Shown: positions 28,228 through 36,853 of the stretch, piece by piece
Numbering within the stretch: position 1 is the first letter of the stretch
Layout: every line of letters starts with the position of its first letter
Assembly: GCF_900089455.2 (NCBI RefSeq)
Contig: NZ_LT907988.1
Coordinates: 1,798,001 to 1,862,000 of the forward strand
Reading direction: 5' to 3'
DNA from: Orrella dioscoreae
GTDB taxonomy: Bacteria > Pseudomonadota > Gammaproteobacteria > Burkholderiales > Burkholderiaceae_B
DNA length: 64,000 nucleotides
Notes under the pieces: generated by a model
What the model was told of the DNA's origin: nothing
Database searches by the model: none
The model's input: only the letters and a program-made list of their open reading frames with translations
Position numbers and translations under genes: made by a program

Positions 28228-30930
28228 TCAGATGTCGAGCGCCTTGGCGACGATCTCGGCGACGTTGCGCGACAGGCCGGCATGCGCGCGCACGCGGCCG
28301 AGCGCGGCCTGCATGCCCGTGCGCAGCGCCGGGGCATAACGGGCCCAGTTGTCCATGGCGCGCGCCAGGCGCGCGGCCACTTCGGGATTCAGCGCGTCGA
28401 GGGCCAGCACCTGCTCGGCCCAGAAATCGTAGCCGGCGCCATCGGCGGCATGCAGGCCGCGGGCGTTGTTCAGGCAGAACTGGAACACCAGCGCGCGTGC
28501 ACGGTTGGGATTGCGCAGCGTGAAGGCAGGATGCGCCATCAGGGCGCGGGCGGCAGCCACGTCGGTGCCGCGCGCGGTGGCCTGCAAGGCGAACCACTTG
28601 TCGATGACCAGCGGGTCGTGCTGCCAGCGTGTGTGGAAGTCGGCGATGGCCTGGCCGACGGCGTCGCCGCTGCCTTCGTTGACCAGTGCGCTCAGCGCGC
28701 CCATGCGGTCGGTCATGTTGGCCGCGCCGCGATACTGCGTTTCCGCCAGCGCCTGGTTGGCGGCTGCGTCGCCGGCCATCAGGTAGGCCAGCGACAGGTT
28801 CTTCAGTGCACGGCGGCCCGCCGGGCCAGGCGCGGGCGAGAACGCGCCCTCCGTCTGGTTGTCCTGGTAGGCGGCGCGCCAGTCCTGCGCCAGCTGGCGG
28901 CCCAGCTCGGCGCGCAGGAAGTCGCGCGCGGCGGCCAGCGCGGGCGGATCGATGGGCTGCATGCGTTCAGCCAGCGTCTTTTCCGACGGCAGCATCAGCG
29001 CGCGGGCGCGATAGGCCGCATCCAGCTTCGGGTCGCGCAGCGTGGCGCGCCAGGCGTCGACCAGCGTGGGGTCGGCCGCCAGCGGCTCGCCTGCCTGGTG
29101 GCGCGCGGCGTTGGCGAGGATCTGCCGCGTGGCGAGCTCCTGGCCCGCTTCCCAGCGCGCGAAAGGATTGCCGTCGTGGGCCGACAGCAGCGCCAGCGCC
29201 GCATCGGTCCAGGGATAGTCGACGATGACGGGCGCCGAGAAGTCACGCAGCAGCGAGGGGATGGGTTGCGCGGGGATGTTCTCGAAGGTCCATTGCGCGC
29301 TGGCGGTGGTGAGCTCGAGCAGCACGGTTTCCTGCGTCTTGCCGTCCAGCGTGAGCGGCAGGGCGCGGCCTTGCGGATCGAGCAGGCCCAGCGCGAAGGG
29401 AATGTGCAGCGGCGGCTTTTCCTGGGCCGAGGCATCCTGCTTTTCCACGCCCACTGCCGGGTTGCGCTGGCTGAGCGTGACGGTGCAGCGCTGCGCGGCG
29501 GCGTCGTGGTCCAGCGTGACCGACACGCGTGGCGTGCCCGCCTGTTGATACCAGCGGCGGAAGACCGACAGGTCGCGGCCCGGGTGCAGGTCGCGATAGA
29601 CGGATTCCATGGCGTCGACGAAGTCGTCGCAGGTCACGGCCTGGCCGTCATGGCGGCGGAAGTACTCGTCCATGCCGGCACGAAAGCCCGCCTCGCCCAG
29701 CAGCGTGTGCTGCATGCGGATGACTTCGGCGCCTTTCTCGTAGACGGTGGCGGTGTAGAAGTTGCCGATCTCCTGGTAGCTTTCCGGGCGGATCGGGTGC
29801 GCCATGGGGCCGGCGTCCTCGGGGAACTGCGCGGCGCGCAGCGTGGCCACGTCGTCGATGCGCTTGACGGCGCGCGCGCTGGCGGCGGCTGCGGCGTCCT
29901 GGCCGCGCGCCATCATGTCGGCGGTGAATTCCTGGTCGCGGAAGACGGTCAGGCCTTCCTTCAGGCTCAACTGGAACCAGTCGCGGCAGGTGACGCGGTT
30001 GCCGGTCCAGTTATGGAAGTACTCATGGCCGATCACGGCTTCGATGGCCAGGTAGTTGGCGTCGGTGGCGGTGTCGGGATCGGCCAGCACGTAGGCCGCG
30101 TTGAAGATGTTCAGGCCCTTGTTCTCCATGGCGCCCATGTTGAAGTCGCGTGCGGCGACCACCATGAATCGGTCCAGGTCCAGTTCCAGCCCGAAGCGGT
30201 CCTCGTCCCAGCGCAGCGAGCGCTCCAGCGACGCCAGCGCCCACTCGGTCTGGCTTTCCGAACCGGGGTCGCTGTAGACCTGCAGGAGCACGTCGCGGCC
30301 GGAGCGCGTGCGGGTGCGCAGTTCGCGGCAGGTGAGGTTGCCGGCGACCAGGGCAAACAGGTAGCAGGGCTTCGGGTGGGGATCTTCCCACACGGCCTGG
30401 TGGCGGCCGTCGGGCAGGTCGCCGGCATCGACCAGGTTGCCGTTGGACAGCAGCAGCGGGTAGTCGGCACGCGTGCCGCGCAGGGTCACGCGATAGCGCG
30501 ACATGACATCGGGGCGGTCGGCGAACCAGGTGATGCGCCGGAACCCTTCGGCCTCGCACTGCGTGAAGAGGCTGGCGCCGGACACATAGAGCCCCATCAG
30601 CGTGGAGTTCTCGGCGGGGCGGCAGTCGCTGACGATCTCGACTTCGCAGGCGGCGGGCAGGCCGGTCAGGCGCAGGACGCCATCGCTGATCGTGTAGCCG
30701 CCTTCCGCGATCGGGCTTCCATCCACGGCCACCGATACCAGCGCCAGGTCTTCGCCCTTGAGCGCGAGCGGCGTATCGGCGGGCACGCCGGGCTGGCGTT
30801 CGATCGACAGGCGGGACAGCACGCGCGTGCGCGCAGGGTCCAGGTCGAATTCCAGCGCGATGCTGGGAATGGCGTAGGGGTAGGGGAGGTAGTCGCCGCG
30901 GGCGACGGTAACGGCTTGCTCTGTGCGCAT
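28228..30930 (-). CDS. pepN: Aminopeptidase N (M1 family)
   Basis: Zinc metallo-aminopeptidase of 900 aa, close to E. coli PepN in length. GAMEN motif (MGAMENKGLNIFN, about residue 266) recognises the substrate N-terminus. HEYFHNWTGNRVTC (about 301) and the downstream LKEGLTVFRDQEF supply the zinc ligands HExxH-E. The start at 30930 (MRTEQAVTVARGDYLPYPY) was chosen over the upstream in-frame non-ATG extension. Cytoplasmic, no signal peptide. An antisense open frame over this gene is an artefact of high GC. Confidence 0.95.
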   Translation of the reverse strand: MRTEQAVTVARGDYLPYPYAIPSIALEFDLDPARTRVLSRLSIERQPGVPADTPLALKGEDLALVSVAVDGSPIAEGGYTISDGVLRLTGLPAACEVEIVSDCRPAENSTLMGLYVSGASLFTQCEAEGFRRITWFADRPDVMSRYRVTLRGTRADYPLLLSNGNLVDAGDLPDGRHQAVWEDPHPKPCYLFALVAGNLTCRELRTRTRSGRDVLLQVYSDPGSESQTEWALASLERSLRWDEDRFGLELDLDRFMVVAARDFNMGAMENKGLNIFNAAYVLADPDTATDANYLAIEAVIGHEYFHNWTGNRVTCRDWFQLSLKEGLTVFRDQEFTADMMARGQDAAAAASARAVKRIDDVATLRAAQFPEDAGPMAHPIRPESYQEIGNFYTATVYEKGAEVIRMQHTLLGEAGFRAGMDEYFRRHDGQAVTCDDFVDAMESVYRDLHPGRDLSVFRRWYQQAGTPRVSVTLDHDAAAQRCTVTLSQRNPAVGVEKQDASAQEKPPLHIPFALGLLDPQGRALPLTLDGKTQETVLLELTTASAQWTFENIPAQPIPSLLRDFSAPVIVDYPWTDAALALLSAHDGNPFARWEAGQELATRQILANAARHQAGEPLAADPTLVDAWRATLRDPKLDAAYRARALMLPSEKTLAERMQPIDPPALAAARDFLRAELGRQLAQDWRAAYQDNQTEGAFSPAPGPAGRRALKNLSLAYLMAGDAAANQALAETQYRGAANMTDRMGALSALVNEGSGDAVGQAIADFHTRWQHDPLVIDKWFALQATARGTDVAAARALMAHPAFTLRNPNRARALVFQFCLNNARGLHAADGAGYDFWAEQVLALDALNPEVAARLARAMDNWARYAPALRTGMQAALGRVRAHAGLSRNVAEIVAKALDI

Positions 30931-31150
30931 AAGACCTGGCCTGGATCGACAAGCCGCCATTGTAGACCCGGGGGCGGGGGCAATCCTGCCCCGGGCCGGG
31001 CTGTTACCTGCTGCTTACCAGGCCGTGCGCAGGCCGTAAAACTTTGGAACGCCGGCGCGGTCCAAGCGTGGGTATCATTATTACAGCGCGATGATTGCAG
31101 CGCGCCAGGTCCGCAGCGGCGGACGGCGCGTGCATGTAGCCGAGGTTGCC

Positions 31151-31852
31151 ATGTCCCAGTCTCTCCACCATTCTCCTTCCGCCCGGGCGGACGTCCTTTC
31201 CGCGGGGCTTTCCTGGCTTTGGCGCCGTTCGCTGGGGCGTCTTGCCCTGGCCGGTTGCGCATTGCTGCTGTCGGGTTGCGCCTCCACGCTGTCCGCCCGC
31301 GTCACCACGTTCCAGCAATGGCCGGCCGGCGTCGAAGGGCAAAGCTACCGTTTCGACACGCCCGCCAATGGCTTGGGCGAGTCGCTGGAGTACCAGACCT
31401 ATCGCGACATGGTGCGCGCCGCCATTGGCGCCACCGGCCTGGTCGAAGGGCAGGACCCCAAGTCGGCCCGTTTCGCCGTGCGCTTCACCTATGGCAGCGA
31501 ACGCACCCAGGTGACGGTGGCCGAGCCGCGTGATCCCTTCTTCGATCCCTATTTTGCCTATCCTGGCGGGTATGGCTACTACGGGCGGCGTGGCTGGGGG
31601 GGCGGCTGGGGCGGCGTCGGCTATTACGGCCCGCATTGGGCGCCAGTGAATATGGAAGCCTGGCGCAATACCCTGACCGTGGAAATCCGCGACACCACGC
31701 GCAACAATGCGGAGGTTTATCGCGCCAGCGCCATGTCGCTGGGCCGCTCGGATGACATGGTGCGCCTCATGCCTTATCTGGTTCGGGCCATTTTCGACGA
31801 TTTTCCGCAGAATAACGGCCAGCAGCGCGAGGTGCGTTACCGCACCGACTGA
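31151..31852 (+). CDS. DUF4136-type lipoprotein
   Basis: Putative lipoprotein of 233 aa from ATG 31151. The N-terminal about 45 residues precede a late hydrophobic core and lipobox LLLSGC, so either the signal is long or the true start is internal. The body begins RVTTFQQWPAG and contains SYRFDTP, the DUF4136 pattern, plus a Gly/Tyr/Trp-rich low-complexity stretch (about 135-165) after FFDPYFAYPGGYGYYG. The C-terminus has RLMPYLVRAIFDDFP. No function is known. It is followed by a strong terminator. Confidence 0.82.
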   Translation: MSQSLHHSPSARADVLSAGLSWLWRRSLGRLALAGCALLLSGCASTLSARVTTFQQWPAGVEGQSYRFDTPANGLGESLEYQTYRDMVRAAIGATGLVEGQDPKSARFAVRFTYGSERTQVTVAEPRDPFFDPYFAYPGGYGYYGRRGWGGGWGGVGYYGPHWAPVNMEAWRNTLTVEIRDTTRNNAEVYRASAMSLGRSDDMVRLMPYLVRAIFDDFPQNNGQQREVRYRTD

Positions 31853-31894
31853 ACACGTGCCCGGCTGGCGCCTGCTTCAAGAACGAGCACGCAA

Positions 31895-31921
31895 AAAAAG
31901 GAGCACGATGTGCTCCTTTTT
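31895..31921. terminator. Bidirectional rho-independent terminator
   Basis: AAAAAGGAGCAC, GAT, GTGCTCCTTTTT: 12-bp perfect stem, T-tract downstream on the plus strand and, by symmetry, on the minus strand. It separates the DUF4136 gene from the convergent H-NS-like gene. Confidence 0.88.
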
Positions 31922-31954
31922 GCTGGTCCTTCAACCGGGACGGCATGAGCCGGC

Positions 31955-32335
31955 TCAGGCTGCCGGCTGCTGAATAAGGAAAGACTCGCGCTTGGCGCCT
32001 TGTTCCTCGGCGGCTGCCAGCCAGCGCGGGGGCTTGCCACGGCCGCTCCAGGTTTCGCCGGTGTCGGGATGGCGGTACTTGGGGGCGACGGTTTTCTTGG
32101 CGACGGCGGCGCCGGTCTTGCGGGCGGCGCCAGTGGCGGTGCCGCGGCGGGCTGCGGTCTTGCCGAAAGCGGTGGCCACGTCTTCGGGGGAGATGTCATA
32201 TTCACGCATGGAGCGCACGATCGAGTCCATCACGGGCTTGCGGCGTTTTGCCTGCAATGATTCCTTTTTCTTTTGCAGCTTGCTGATTTCCTTCTCGATC
32301 TTCGCCTGGAGCAGGGAATAGGATTCGCGGGCCAT
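31955..32335 (-). CDS. H-NS-like nucleoid-associated protein
   Basis: Histone-like DNA-bridging protein of 126 aa. The N-terminal part (about 1-50) is a charged coiled coil for oligomerisation (LLQAKIEKEISKLQKKKESL). An Ala/Thr/Lys-rich linker follows, and the C-terminus carries the DNA-binding motif YRHPDTGETWSGRGKPPRWL. This is the short betaproteobacterial version seen in Bordetella and relatives. The start ATG 32335 (MARESYSLLQ) is preceded by AAAGGAAT. It is divergent from the nitrilase-family gene across an A/T-rich 206-bp region. Confidence 0.92.
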   Translation of the reverse strand: MARESYSLLQAKIEKEISKLQKKKESLQAKRRKPVMDSIVRSMREYDISPEDVATAFGKTAARRGTATGAARKTGAAVAKKTVAPKYRHPDTGETWSGRGKPPRWLAAAEEQGAKRESFLIQQPAA

Positions 32336-32541
32336 TTGGTATTCCTTTAGTGAGTGGATGCTCGCCAAACAGCACGTCGGGTATTTACCATCCTGTTTGG
32401 CGAATGCCAGAATTATATATACAAAGGACATTTTCCCTGCGCGCTAACACCCTGAAAATGTTTGATTTTGTATTCTGTGGCTTTTCCAATGACGGGTTTT
32501 AAGCCTTTTGTTATATTTTTTCCTCAACAGATGGAACGAAC

Positions 32542-33372
32542 ATGCCTGATTCCTGCAGTACAAGTCCCGACGGACATTTTCATGTCGCTGCCGTACAGAT
32601 GGTTTCCACGCCGGATCGCGACGAAAACCTGGCGCAGGCAGGCGAGTTGATTGCGACGGCCGCGGCGCAAGGCGCGCGGCTGGTGGCGCTGCCCGAATAC
32701 TTCTGCTTCATGGGGCGGGCCGACCGCGACAAACTGGCGATCCAGGAGGAAGAGGGCAGCGGTCCGATACAGGAATTCCTGGCGCAAACCGCGCGCCGGC
32801 ACGGTATCTGGCTGGCGGGCGGCACCTTGCCCTTGCGCTCTCCCGATCCCGACCGGGTATTCAACACGATGCTGGTTTTCGATCCGGACGGCACCCAATG
32901 CGCGCGTTACGACAAGATCCATCTTTTCAATTTCACGCGCGGACAGGAGTCGTACGACGAGTCCCTGGCCATTCGTCCAGGCGGCGAAGTCCGCAGTTTC
33001 GAGAGCCCCGGTGGCACGGTCGGCCTGTCCGTGTGCTATGACCTGCGTTTTCCTGAGCTTTATCGGGCCCTGCGCACGTCCAGCCTGCTGCTGGTGCCCG
33101 CGGCCTTTACCTATACGACGGGGCAGGCCCATTGGGAGCTGCTGCTGCGCGCGCGGGCCATCGAGAACCAGTGCTACGTGCTGGCGCCGGCGCAGGGCGG
33201 GCGCCATCCCAACGGCCGCCGCACGTGGGGGCATTCCATGCTGGTCGACCCGTGGGGCGATATCCTGGACGTCCTGCCGGAAGGTCCGGGCGTCGTTGGA
33301 GGTACGATAGATGCCGAGCGCCTGGAGTCCGTGCGAACCTCCTTGCCGGCCTGGCGCCACCGTGTCCTTTAG
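32542..33372 (+). CDS. Carbon-nitrogen hydrolase (nitrilase superfamily, Nit-like)
   Basis: Amidase of the Nit/omega-amidase branch, 276 aa. The catalytic triad is visible as Glu52 (ALPEYF), Lys125 (RYDKIHLF) and Cys165 ([11 protein letters not shown]). The [11 protein letters not shown] block and VPAAFT segment are typical of Nit1/Nit2 proteins, which repair deaminated glutathione or hydrolyse omega-amides. Exact substrate is not decidable here. It lies 17 nt upstream of tldD and is probably cotranscribed with it. Confidence 0.9.
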   Translation: MPDSCSTSPDGHFHVAAVQMVSTPDRDENLAQAGELIATAAAQGARLVALPEYFCFMGRADRDKLAIQEEEGSGPIQEFLAQTARRHGIWLAGGTLPLRSPDPDRVFNTMLVFDPDGTQCARYDKIHLFNFTRGQESYDESLAIRPGGEVRSFESPGGTVGLSVCYDLRFPELYRALRTSSLLLVPAAFTYTTGQAHWELLLRARAIENQCYVLAPAQGGRHPNGRRTWGHSMLVDPWGDILDVLPEGPGVVGGTIDAERLESVRTSLPAWRHRVL

Positions 33373-33389
33373 AGCAAAGTCCTGACCTG

Positions 33390-34847
33390 ATGAAAGTTAC
33401 CGATCCCGCCATCGCCAGCCTCGCCACCGCCAAGTCGCTGCTGCTCGACCCCTGGGGCCTGACCGAGGCCGACATGGCGCGCGCGCTGGGCGAGATATTC
33501 ACCCACAAGGTCGATTACGCCGACCTGTATTTCCAGTACACGCGCAGCGAAGGCTGGAGCCTGGAAGAAGGCATCGTCAAGACCGGCAGCTTCTCCATCG
33601 GCCAGGGCGTGGGCGTGCGCGCCGTCAGCGGCGAGAAGACCGCCTTCGCCTATTCCGACACCTTGTCGTCCGATGCGCTGATGTCGGCCTCGCATGCCGT
33701 GCGCAGCATCGCGCGCCAGGGCGCCGGCAAGGCGCGCGTGGCGGCGCAGTCCTCCGCGCCCGGCCTGGCGCTGTACCCGCCCATCGATCCGCTGACCACG
33801 CTGACCGCGCCCGAGAAGGTCGCGCTGCTCGAGCGCGTGGAAAAGATGGCGCGCGCGCGCGATCCGCACGTGATCCAGGTGATGGCCGGCCTGGGCGCCG
33901 AATACGATGTGGTGCTGGTGGCGGGCAGCGACGGCCGCCTGGCCGCCGACGTGCGGCCGCTGGTGCGCCTGTCGGTGACCGTCATCGCCGAGCGCGATGG
34001 CCGCCGTGAAATGGGACATGGCGGCGGCGGCGGACGCAGCGGCCTGGCGTATTTCACCGACGATGTCCTGCGCGGCTATGTCGAGCGCGCCGTGCATGAA
34101 GCCATGGTCAACTTGGAAGCGCGTCCGGCGCCTGCCGGCGAGATGACCGTGGTGCTGGGCTCGGGCTGGCCCGGCATCCTGTTGCACGAGGCCGTGGGCC
34201 ACGGCCTGGAAGGCGACTTCAACCGCAAGGGTTCCAGCGTGTTCTCGGGCCGCATCGGCGAGCGCGTGGCGTCCAAGGGCGTCACCGTGGTGGACGACGG
34301 CACGCTGCCCGACCGCCGCGGCTCGCTGAACGTCGATGACGAGGGCAACCCCAGCCAGCGCAACGTCCTGATCGAGGACGGCATCCTGCGCGGCTATATG
34401 CAGGACACGCTGAACGCGCGCCTGATGAAGACCGCCGCCACCGGCAACGGCCGGCGCGAATCGTTCGCGCACCTGCCGATGCCGCGCATGACCAATACCT
34501 ACATGCTGGCCGGCCAGACGCCGCCCGAGGAAATCATTGCCTCGGTCAAGCGCGGTCTCTATGCCGTCAACTTCGGCGGCGGCCAGGTCGACATCACCAG
34601 CGGCAAGTTCGTGTTCTCGGCCTCCGAGGCCTACATGATCGAGAACGGCAAGGTCACCTATCCGGTCAAGGGCGCGACGCTCATCGGCAGCGGTCCCGAG
34701 GCCATGAACCAGGTCAGCCTGATCGGCAACGACCTGGCGCTTGACAGCGGCGTGGGCACCTGCGGCAAGGACGGCCAGAGCGTGCCGGTGGGCGTGGGCA
34801 TGCCGACCGTGCGCATGGACGGGCTGACGGTGGGCGGGACGGCCTGA
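33390..34847 (+). CDS. tldD: Metalloprotease TldD
   Basis: Large subunit of the TldD/TldE zinc protease that degrades unfolded or modified peptides. The 485-aa protein has the TldD motif [11 protein letters not shown] with His266 and His270 as zinc ligands, then [16 protein letters not shown] and the C-terminal [25 protein letters not shown] (given in part). Start ATG 33390 follows the nitrilase gene; the frame is open further upstream only inside that gene. A TldE/PmbA partner is not in this window. Confidence 0.95.
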   Translation: MKVTDPAIASLATAKSLLLDPWGLTEADMARALGEIFTHKVDYADLYFQYTRSEGWSLEEGIVKTGSFSIGQGVGVRAVSGEKTAFAYSDTLSSDALMSASHAVRSIARQGAGKARVAAQSSAPGLALYPPIDPLTTLTAPEKVALLERVEKMARARDPHVIQVMAGLGAEYDVVLVAGSDGRLAADVRPLVRLSVTVIAERDGRREMGHGGGGGRSGLAYFTDDVLRGYVERAVHEAMVNLEARPAPAGEMTVVLGSGWPGILLHEAVGHGLEGDFNRKGSSVFSGRIGERVASKGVTVVDDGTLPDRRGSLNVDDEGNPSQRNVLIEDGILRGYMQDTLNARLMKTAATGNGRRESFAHLPMPRMTNTYMLAGQTPPEEIIASVKRGLYAVNFGGGQVDITSGKFVFSASEAYMIENGKVTYPVKGATLIGSGPEAMNQVSLIGNDLALDSGVGTCGKDGQSVPVGVGMPTVRMDGLTVGGTA

Positions 34848-35209
34848 ATCAGGCGGGGTCTTTCGGCTGGACCTTGACCGTGGGTGCCTGCGGCGGTGCC
34901 AAAGGGGGGGCCACGTTGGGCGTCACGGATGTCTGCGCGGGTTTCCCGCGCCCTGCGCGTGAACCAGGCGAGAAAACGCCCCAGTTGATACATCAGCACG
35001 GCATTGACCATCGCGCCGAGGTGCGAGCCTTGCTTCTCCGTGAGCCAGTCAGTCGGGATCAGCGCATTCCAGGGCAGGGCCAGCAGGTACTTGCCGAAGT
35101 CGCAGCCAAGGAAGCCGCAGTTCCCGGGGGAGGGTTGTGCGAAGAAGGCCGTGAAGTACAGGGCGGTGAAGACGAGACCCGTGCGCGACAGTGTTTTCAG
35201 GCGTGTCAT
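34658..35209 (-). CDS. Small membrane protein, apparently frameshifted near its 3' end
   Basis: The N-terminal about 90 residues look genuine: hydrophobic helix [14 protein letters not shown], then [18 protein letters not shown] and [23 protein letters not shown]. No function recognised. As read, the frame runs 190 nt antisense into tldD, which is unlikely. Shifting one base near 34930 (RAR then [11 protein letters not shown]) gives a Pro-rich tail ending in VKVQPKDPA with a stop at 34849-34851, just clear of tldD. The true gene is therefore probably 34849-35209 with a single-base frameshift, real or from sequencing. Confidence 0.5.
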   Translation of the reverse strand: MTRLKTLSRTGLVFTALYFTAFFAQPSPGNCGFLGCDFGKYLLALPWNALIPTDWLTEKQGSHLGAMVNAVLMYQLGRFLAWFTRRARETRADIRDAQRGPPFGTAAGTHGQGPAERPRLIQAVPPTVSPSMRTVGMPTPTGTLWPSLPQVPTPLSSARSLPIRLTWFMASGPLPMSVAPLTG

Positions 35210-35317
35210 GGGCAGGTTTTAGCATGCCCTGCCGGCGGGCTTGTCCTGGCGGGGGGTGTCTTGCCGTCATGCGACTGTCACTGGCAGTAAGAAAAACCGT
35301 GCTACCATCGCTGCACT

Positions 35318-35398
35318 ATGCAAAACGCGTTCGCCCGATTTTATTTTTATTTTGCTTTTCCGATGCCGCTGGCGGAGGAAGGATCGCGCGTAGCCTAA
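35318..35398 (+). CDS. Phe/Tyr-rich leader peptide of the DAHP synthase gene (26 aa)
   Basis: Short open frame ATG...TAA. Residues 5-14 read FARFYFYFAF: five Phe and two Tyr in ten codons, four of the five Phe codons being TTT and both Tyr codons TAT in a genome that strongly prefers C-ending codons. Its composition resembles the E. coli pheA leader peptide. Codons 17-20 overlap the first arm of an antiterminator. No good ribosome site precedes the ATG; an extended -10-like TGCTACCAT (35300-35308) would place the transcript start almost at the ATG, so translation may be nearly leaderless. The gene is too short to be called by normal gene finders. Confidence 0.75.
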   Translation: MQNAFARFYFYFAFPMPLAEEGSRVA

Positions 35399-35453
35399 AG
35401 CCTAGTCCGATTCCTGAAAAAGCCGCCAGCGGAAACCGCTGGCGGTTTTTTTT
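35366..35453 (+). promoter_or_regulatory. Attenuator: antiterminator/terminator pair upstream of DAHP synthase
   Basis: The decamer CCGCTGGCGG occurs at 35366-35375 (inside the leader peptide) and again at 35436-35445. Both copies can pair perfectly with CCGCCAGCGG at 35423-35432. Pairing with the first gives an antiterminator, pairing with the second the terminator hairpin followed by eight T. A ribosome stalled at the Phe/Tyr codons (35330-35359) would leave the first arm free and permit read-through. Mechanism inferred by analogy with pheA and trp. Confidence 0.72.
35417..35453 (+). terminator. Rho-independent terminator of the leader transcript
   Basis: AAAAAG, then CCGCCAGCGG, AAA loop, CCGCTGGCGG and eight T (35446-35453): a textbook intrinsic terminator only about 85 nt before the DAHP synthase start codon and on its coding strand. 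Its location before rather than after a full-size gene points to attenuation. Confidence 0.9.
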
Positions 35454-35536
35454 CGTCCGCCAGCCGTGTCTGGCGGGCTTTTCCAGAAGTCGGCGCCGAA
35501 CCCTGACCCTGCATGACCGACCCCTGGAGCCTTACC

Positions 35537-36610
35537 GTGTCACACAATACCGACGATCAACGTATCCGTGAAATCAAGGAGCTTGCCCCGCCCTCGCACA
35601 CGATGCGCGAGTACCCGTGTACCCCCGCCGTGTCGGAGCTGGTGCACGGCACCCGCCAGGCGCTGCACCGCATCCTGCACGGCATGGACGACCGCCTGGT
35701 CGTGGTGATCGGGCCCTGCTCGATCCACGATCCCAAGGCCGCCCACGAATACGCCAGCCGCCTGCTGCCGCTGCGCGAGAAGCTGCGCGGCGAGCTGGAA
35801 ATCGTCATGCGCGTCTACTTCGAGAAGCCCCGCACCACGGTGGGCTGGAAGGGGCTCATCAACGATCCGGACATGGACGGCAGCTTCAACATCAACAAGG
35901 GCCTGCGCGGCGCGCGCGAGCTACTGTTGGCCTTGAACGCCCAGGGCGTGCCGGCCGGCTGCGAGTTCCTGGACATGATCACCCCGCAATACATCGCCGA
36001 CCTGGTGTCCTGGGGCGCCATCGGCGCGCGCACCACGGAAAGCCAGGTGCACCGCGAACTGGCCTCGGGCCTGTCGTGCCCGGTCGGTTTCAAGAACGGC
36101 ACCGATGGCAACGTGAAGATCGCGGTCGACGCCATCAAGGCCGCATCGCAGCCGCACCACTTCCTGTCGGTGACCAAGGGCGGCCACTCGGCCATCGTGT
36201 CCACCGAGGGCAACGAGGATTGCCACGTGATCCTGCGCGGCGGCAAGGCGCCGAACTATGACGCGGCCAGCGTGGAGGCGGCCTGCCAGGACATCGCCAA
36301 GGCAGGCCTGGCGCAGCGCGTGATGATCGACGCCAGCCATGCCAACAGCAGCAAGAAGCCCGAGAATCAGCCGATGGTCATGGATGACGTGGCGCGCCAG
36401 ATGGAAGCCGGCGACCAGCGCATCGTGGGCGTGATGATCGAGAGCCACCTGGTGGGCGGCCGCCAGGACCTGGTGCCCGGCCAGCCGCTGGTCTACGGCC
36501 AGAGCATCACCGACGGCTGCATCGATTGGGATGCCTCGGTGAAGGTACTGGAGCGCCTGGCCCAAGCCGTGCAGGGTCGCCGGTCGGCCCTGTCGAGCAC
36601 CGGCAAGTAA
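35537..36610 (+). CDS. aroG: 3-deoxy-7-phosphoheptulonate (DAHP) synthase, class I
   Basis: First enzyme of the shikimate pathway: phosphoenolpyruvate plus erythrose 4-phosphate to DAHP. The GTG start at 35537 (GGAG upstream) makes the N-terminus VSHNTDDQRIREIKEL align with E. coli AroG MNYQNDDLRIKEIKEL; an ATG at 35513 is less likely. Metal-ligand Cys61 lies in GPCSIHD (59-65); KPRTTVGWKGLINDP, SVTKGGHSAIVSTEGN and DASHANSSKKPENQ are the other class I-alpha blocks. At 357 aa it equals AroG-type enzymes. Expression appears controlled by the upstream Phe/Tyr leader attenuator. The AroG rather than AroF name is a choice based on similarity only. Confidence 0.94.
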   Translation: MSHNTDDQRIREIKELAPPSHTMREYPCTPAVSELVHGTRQALHRILHGMDDRLVVVIGPCSIHDPKAAHEYASRLLPLREKLRGELEIVMRVYFEKPRTTVGWKGLINDPDMDGSFNINKGLRGARELLLALNAQGVPAGCEFLDMITPQYIADLVSWGAIGARTTESQVHRELASGLSCPVGFKNGTDGNVKIAVDAIKAASQPHHFLSVTKGGHSAIVSTEGNEDCHVILRGGKAPNYDAASVEAACQDIAKAGLAQRVMIDASHANSSKKPENQPMVMDDVARQMEAGDQRIVGVMIESHLVGGRQDLVPGQPLVYGQSITDGCIDWDASVKVLERLAQAVQGRRSALSSTGK

Positions 36611-36613
36611 GGT

Positions 36614-36689
36614 ACCCCCACGCTGCGCCTTCGGCTTGCTGCCCCCGAGGGGGGGCGCATTTGCCTTGGGGCGGCCCGGCGGCAAAAGG
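36614..36689 (+). repeat. 76-bp GC-rich intergenic repeat, copy A
   Basis: ACCCCCACGCTGCGCCTTCG... to GGCGGCAAAAGG. A near-identical copy of the same length lies at 52254-52329 in the same orientation. Each contains a CCCCC-GAG-GGGG hairpin and an outer TTGCC/GGCAA pair. It occupies much of the gap between aroG and the next gene and may act as terminator or transcript end structure. Confidence 0.75.
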
Positions 36690-36853
36690 CTCCCCGGCCG
36701 ATGGTCGGACAGCAGAGGGCCGGCGCCGCTTGGGCCGGCCCGCACGCCCGGGAAATCGCCGGGCGTATACTGGGCCGCTATCCAGTGGCGCCCGAGGCGG
36801 CGCCCGTATCCGCCAGCAATACCGGCCAGAAATACCCGCCAGGAAGACCCCCA

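Noticed and set aside
28282-31533. Open frame of 1083 codons on the plus strand
   Set aside because: It is antisense to pepN, which has clear M1 motifs; long shadow frames are expected at this GC content.
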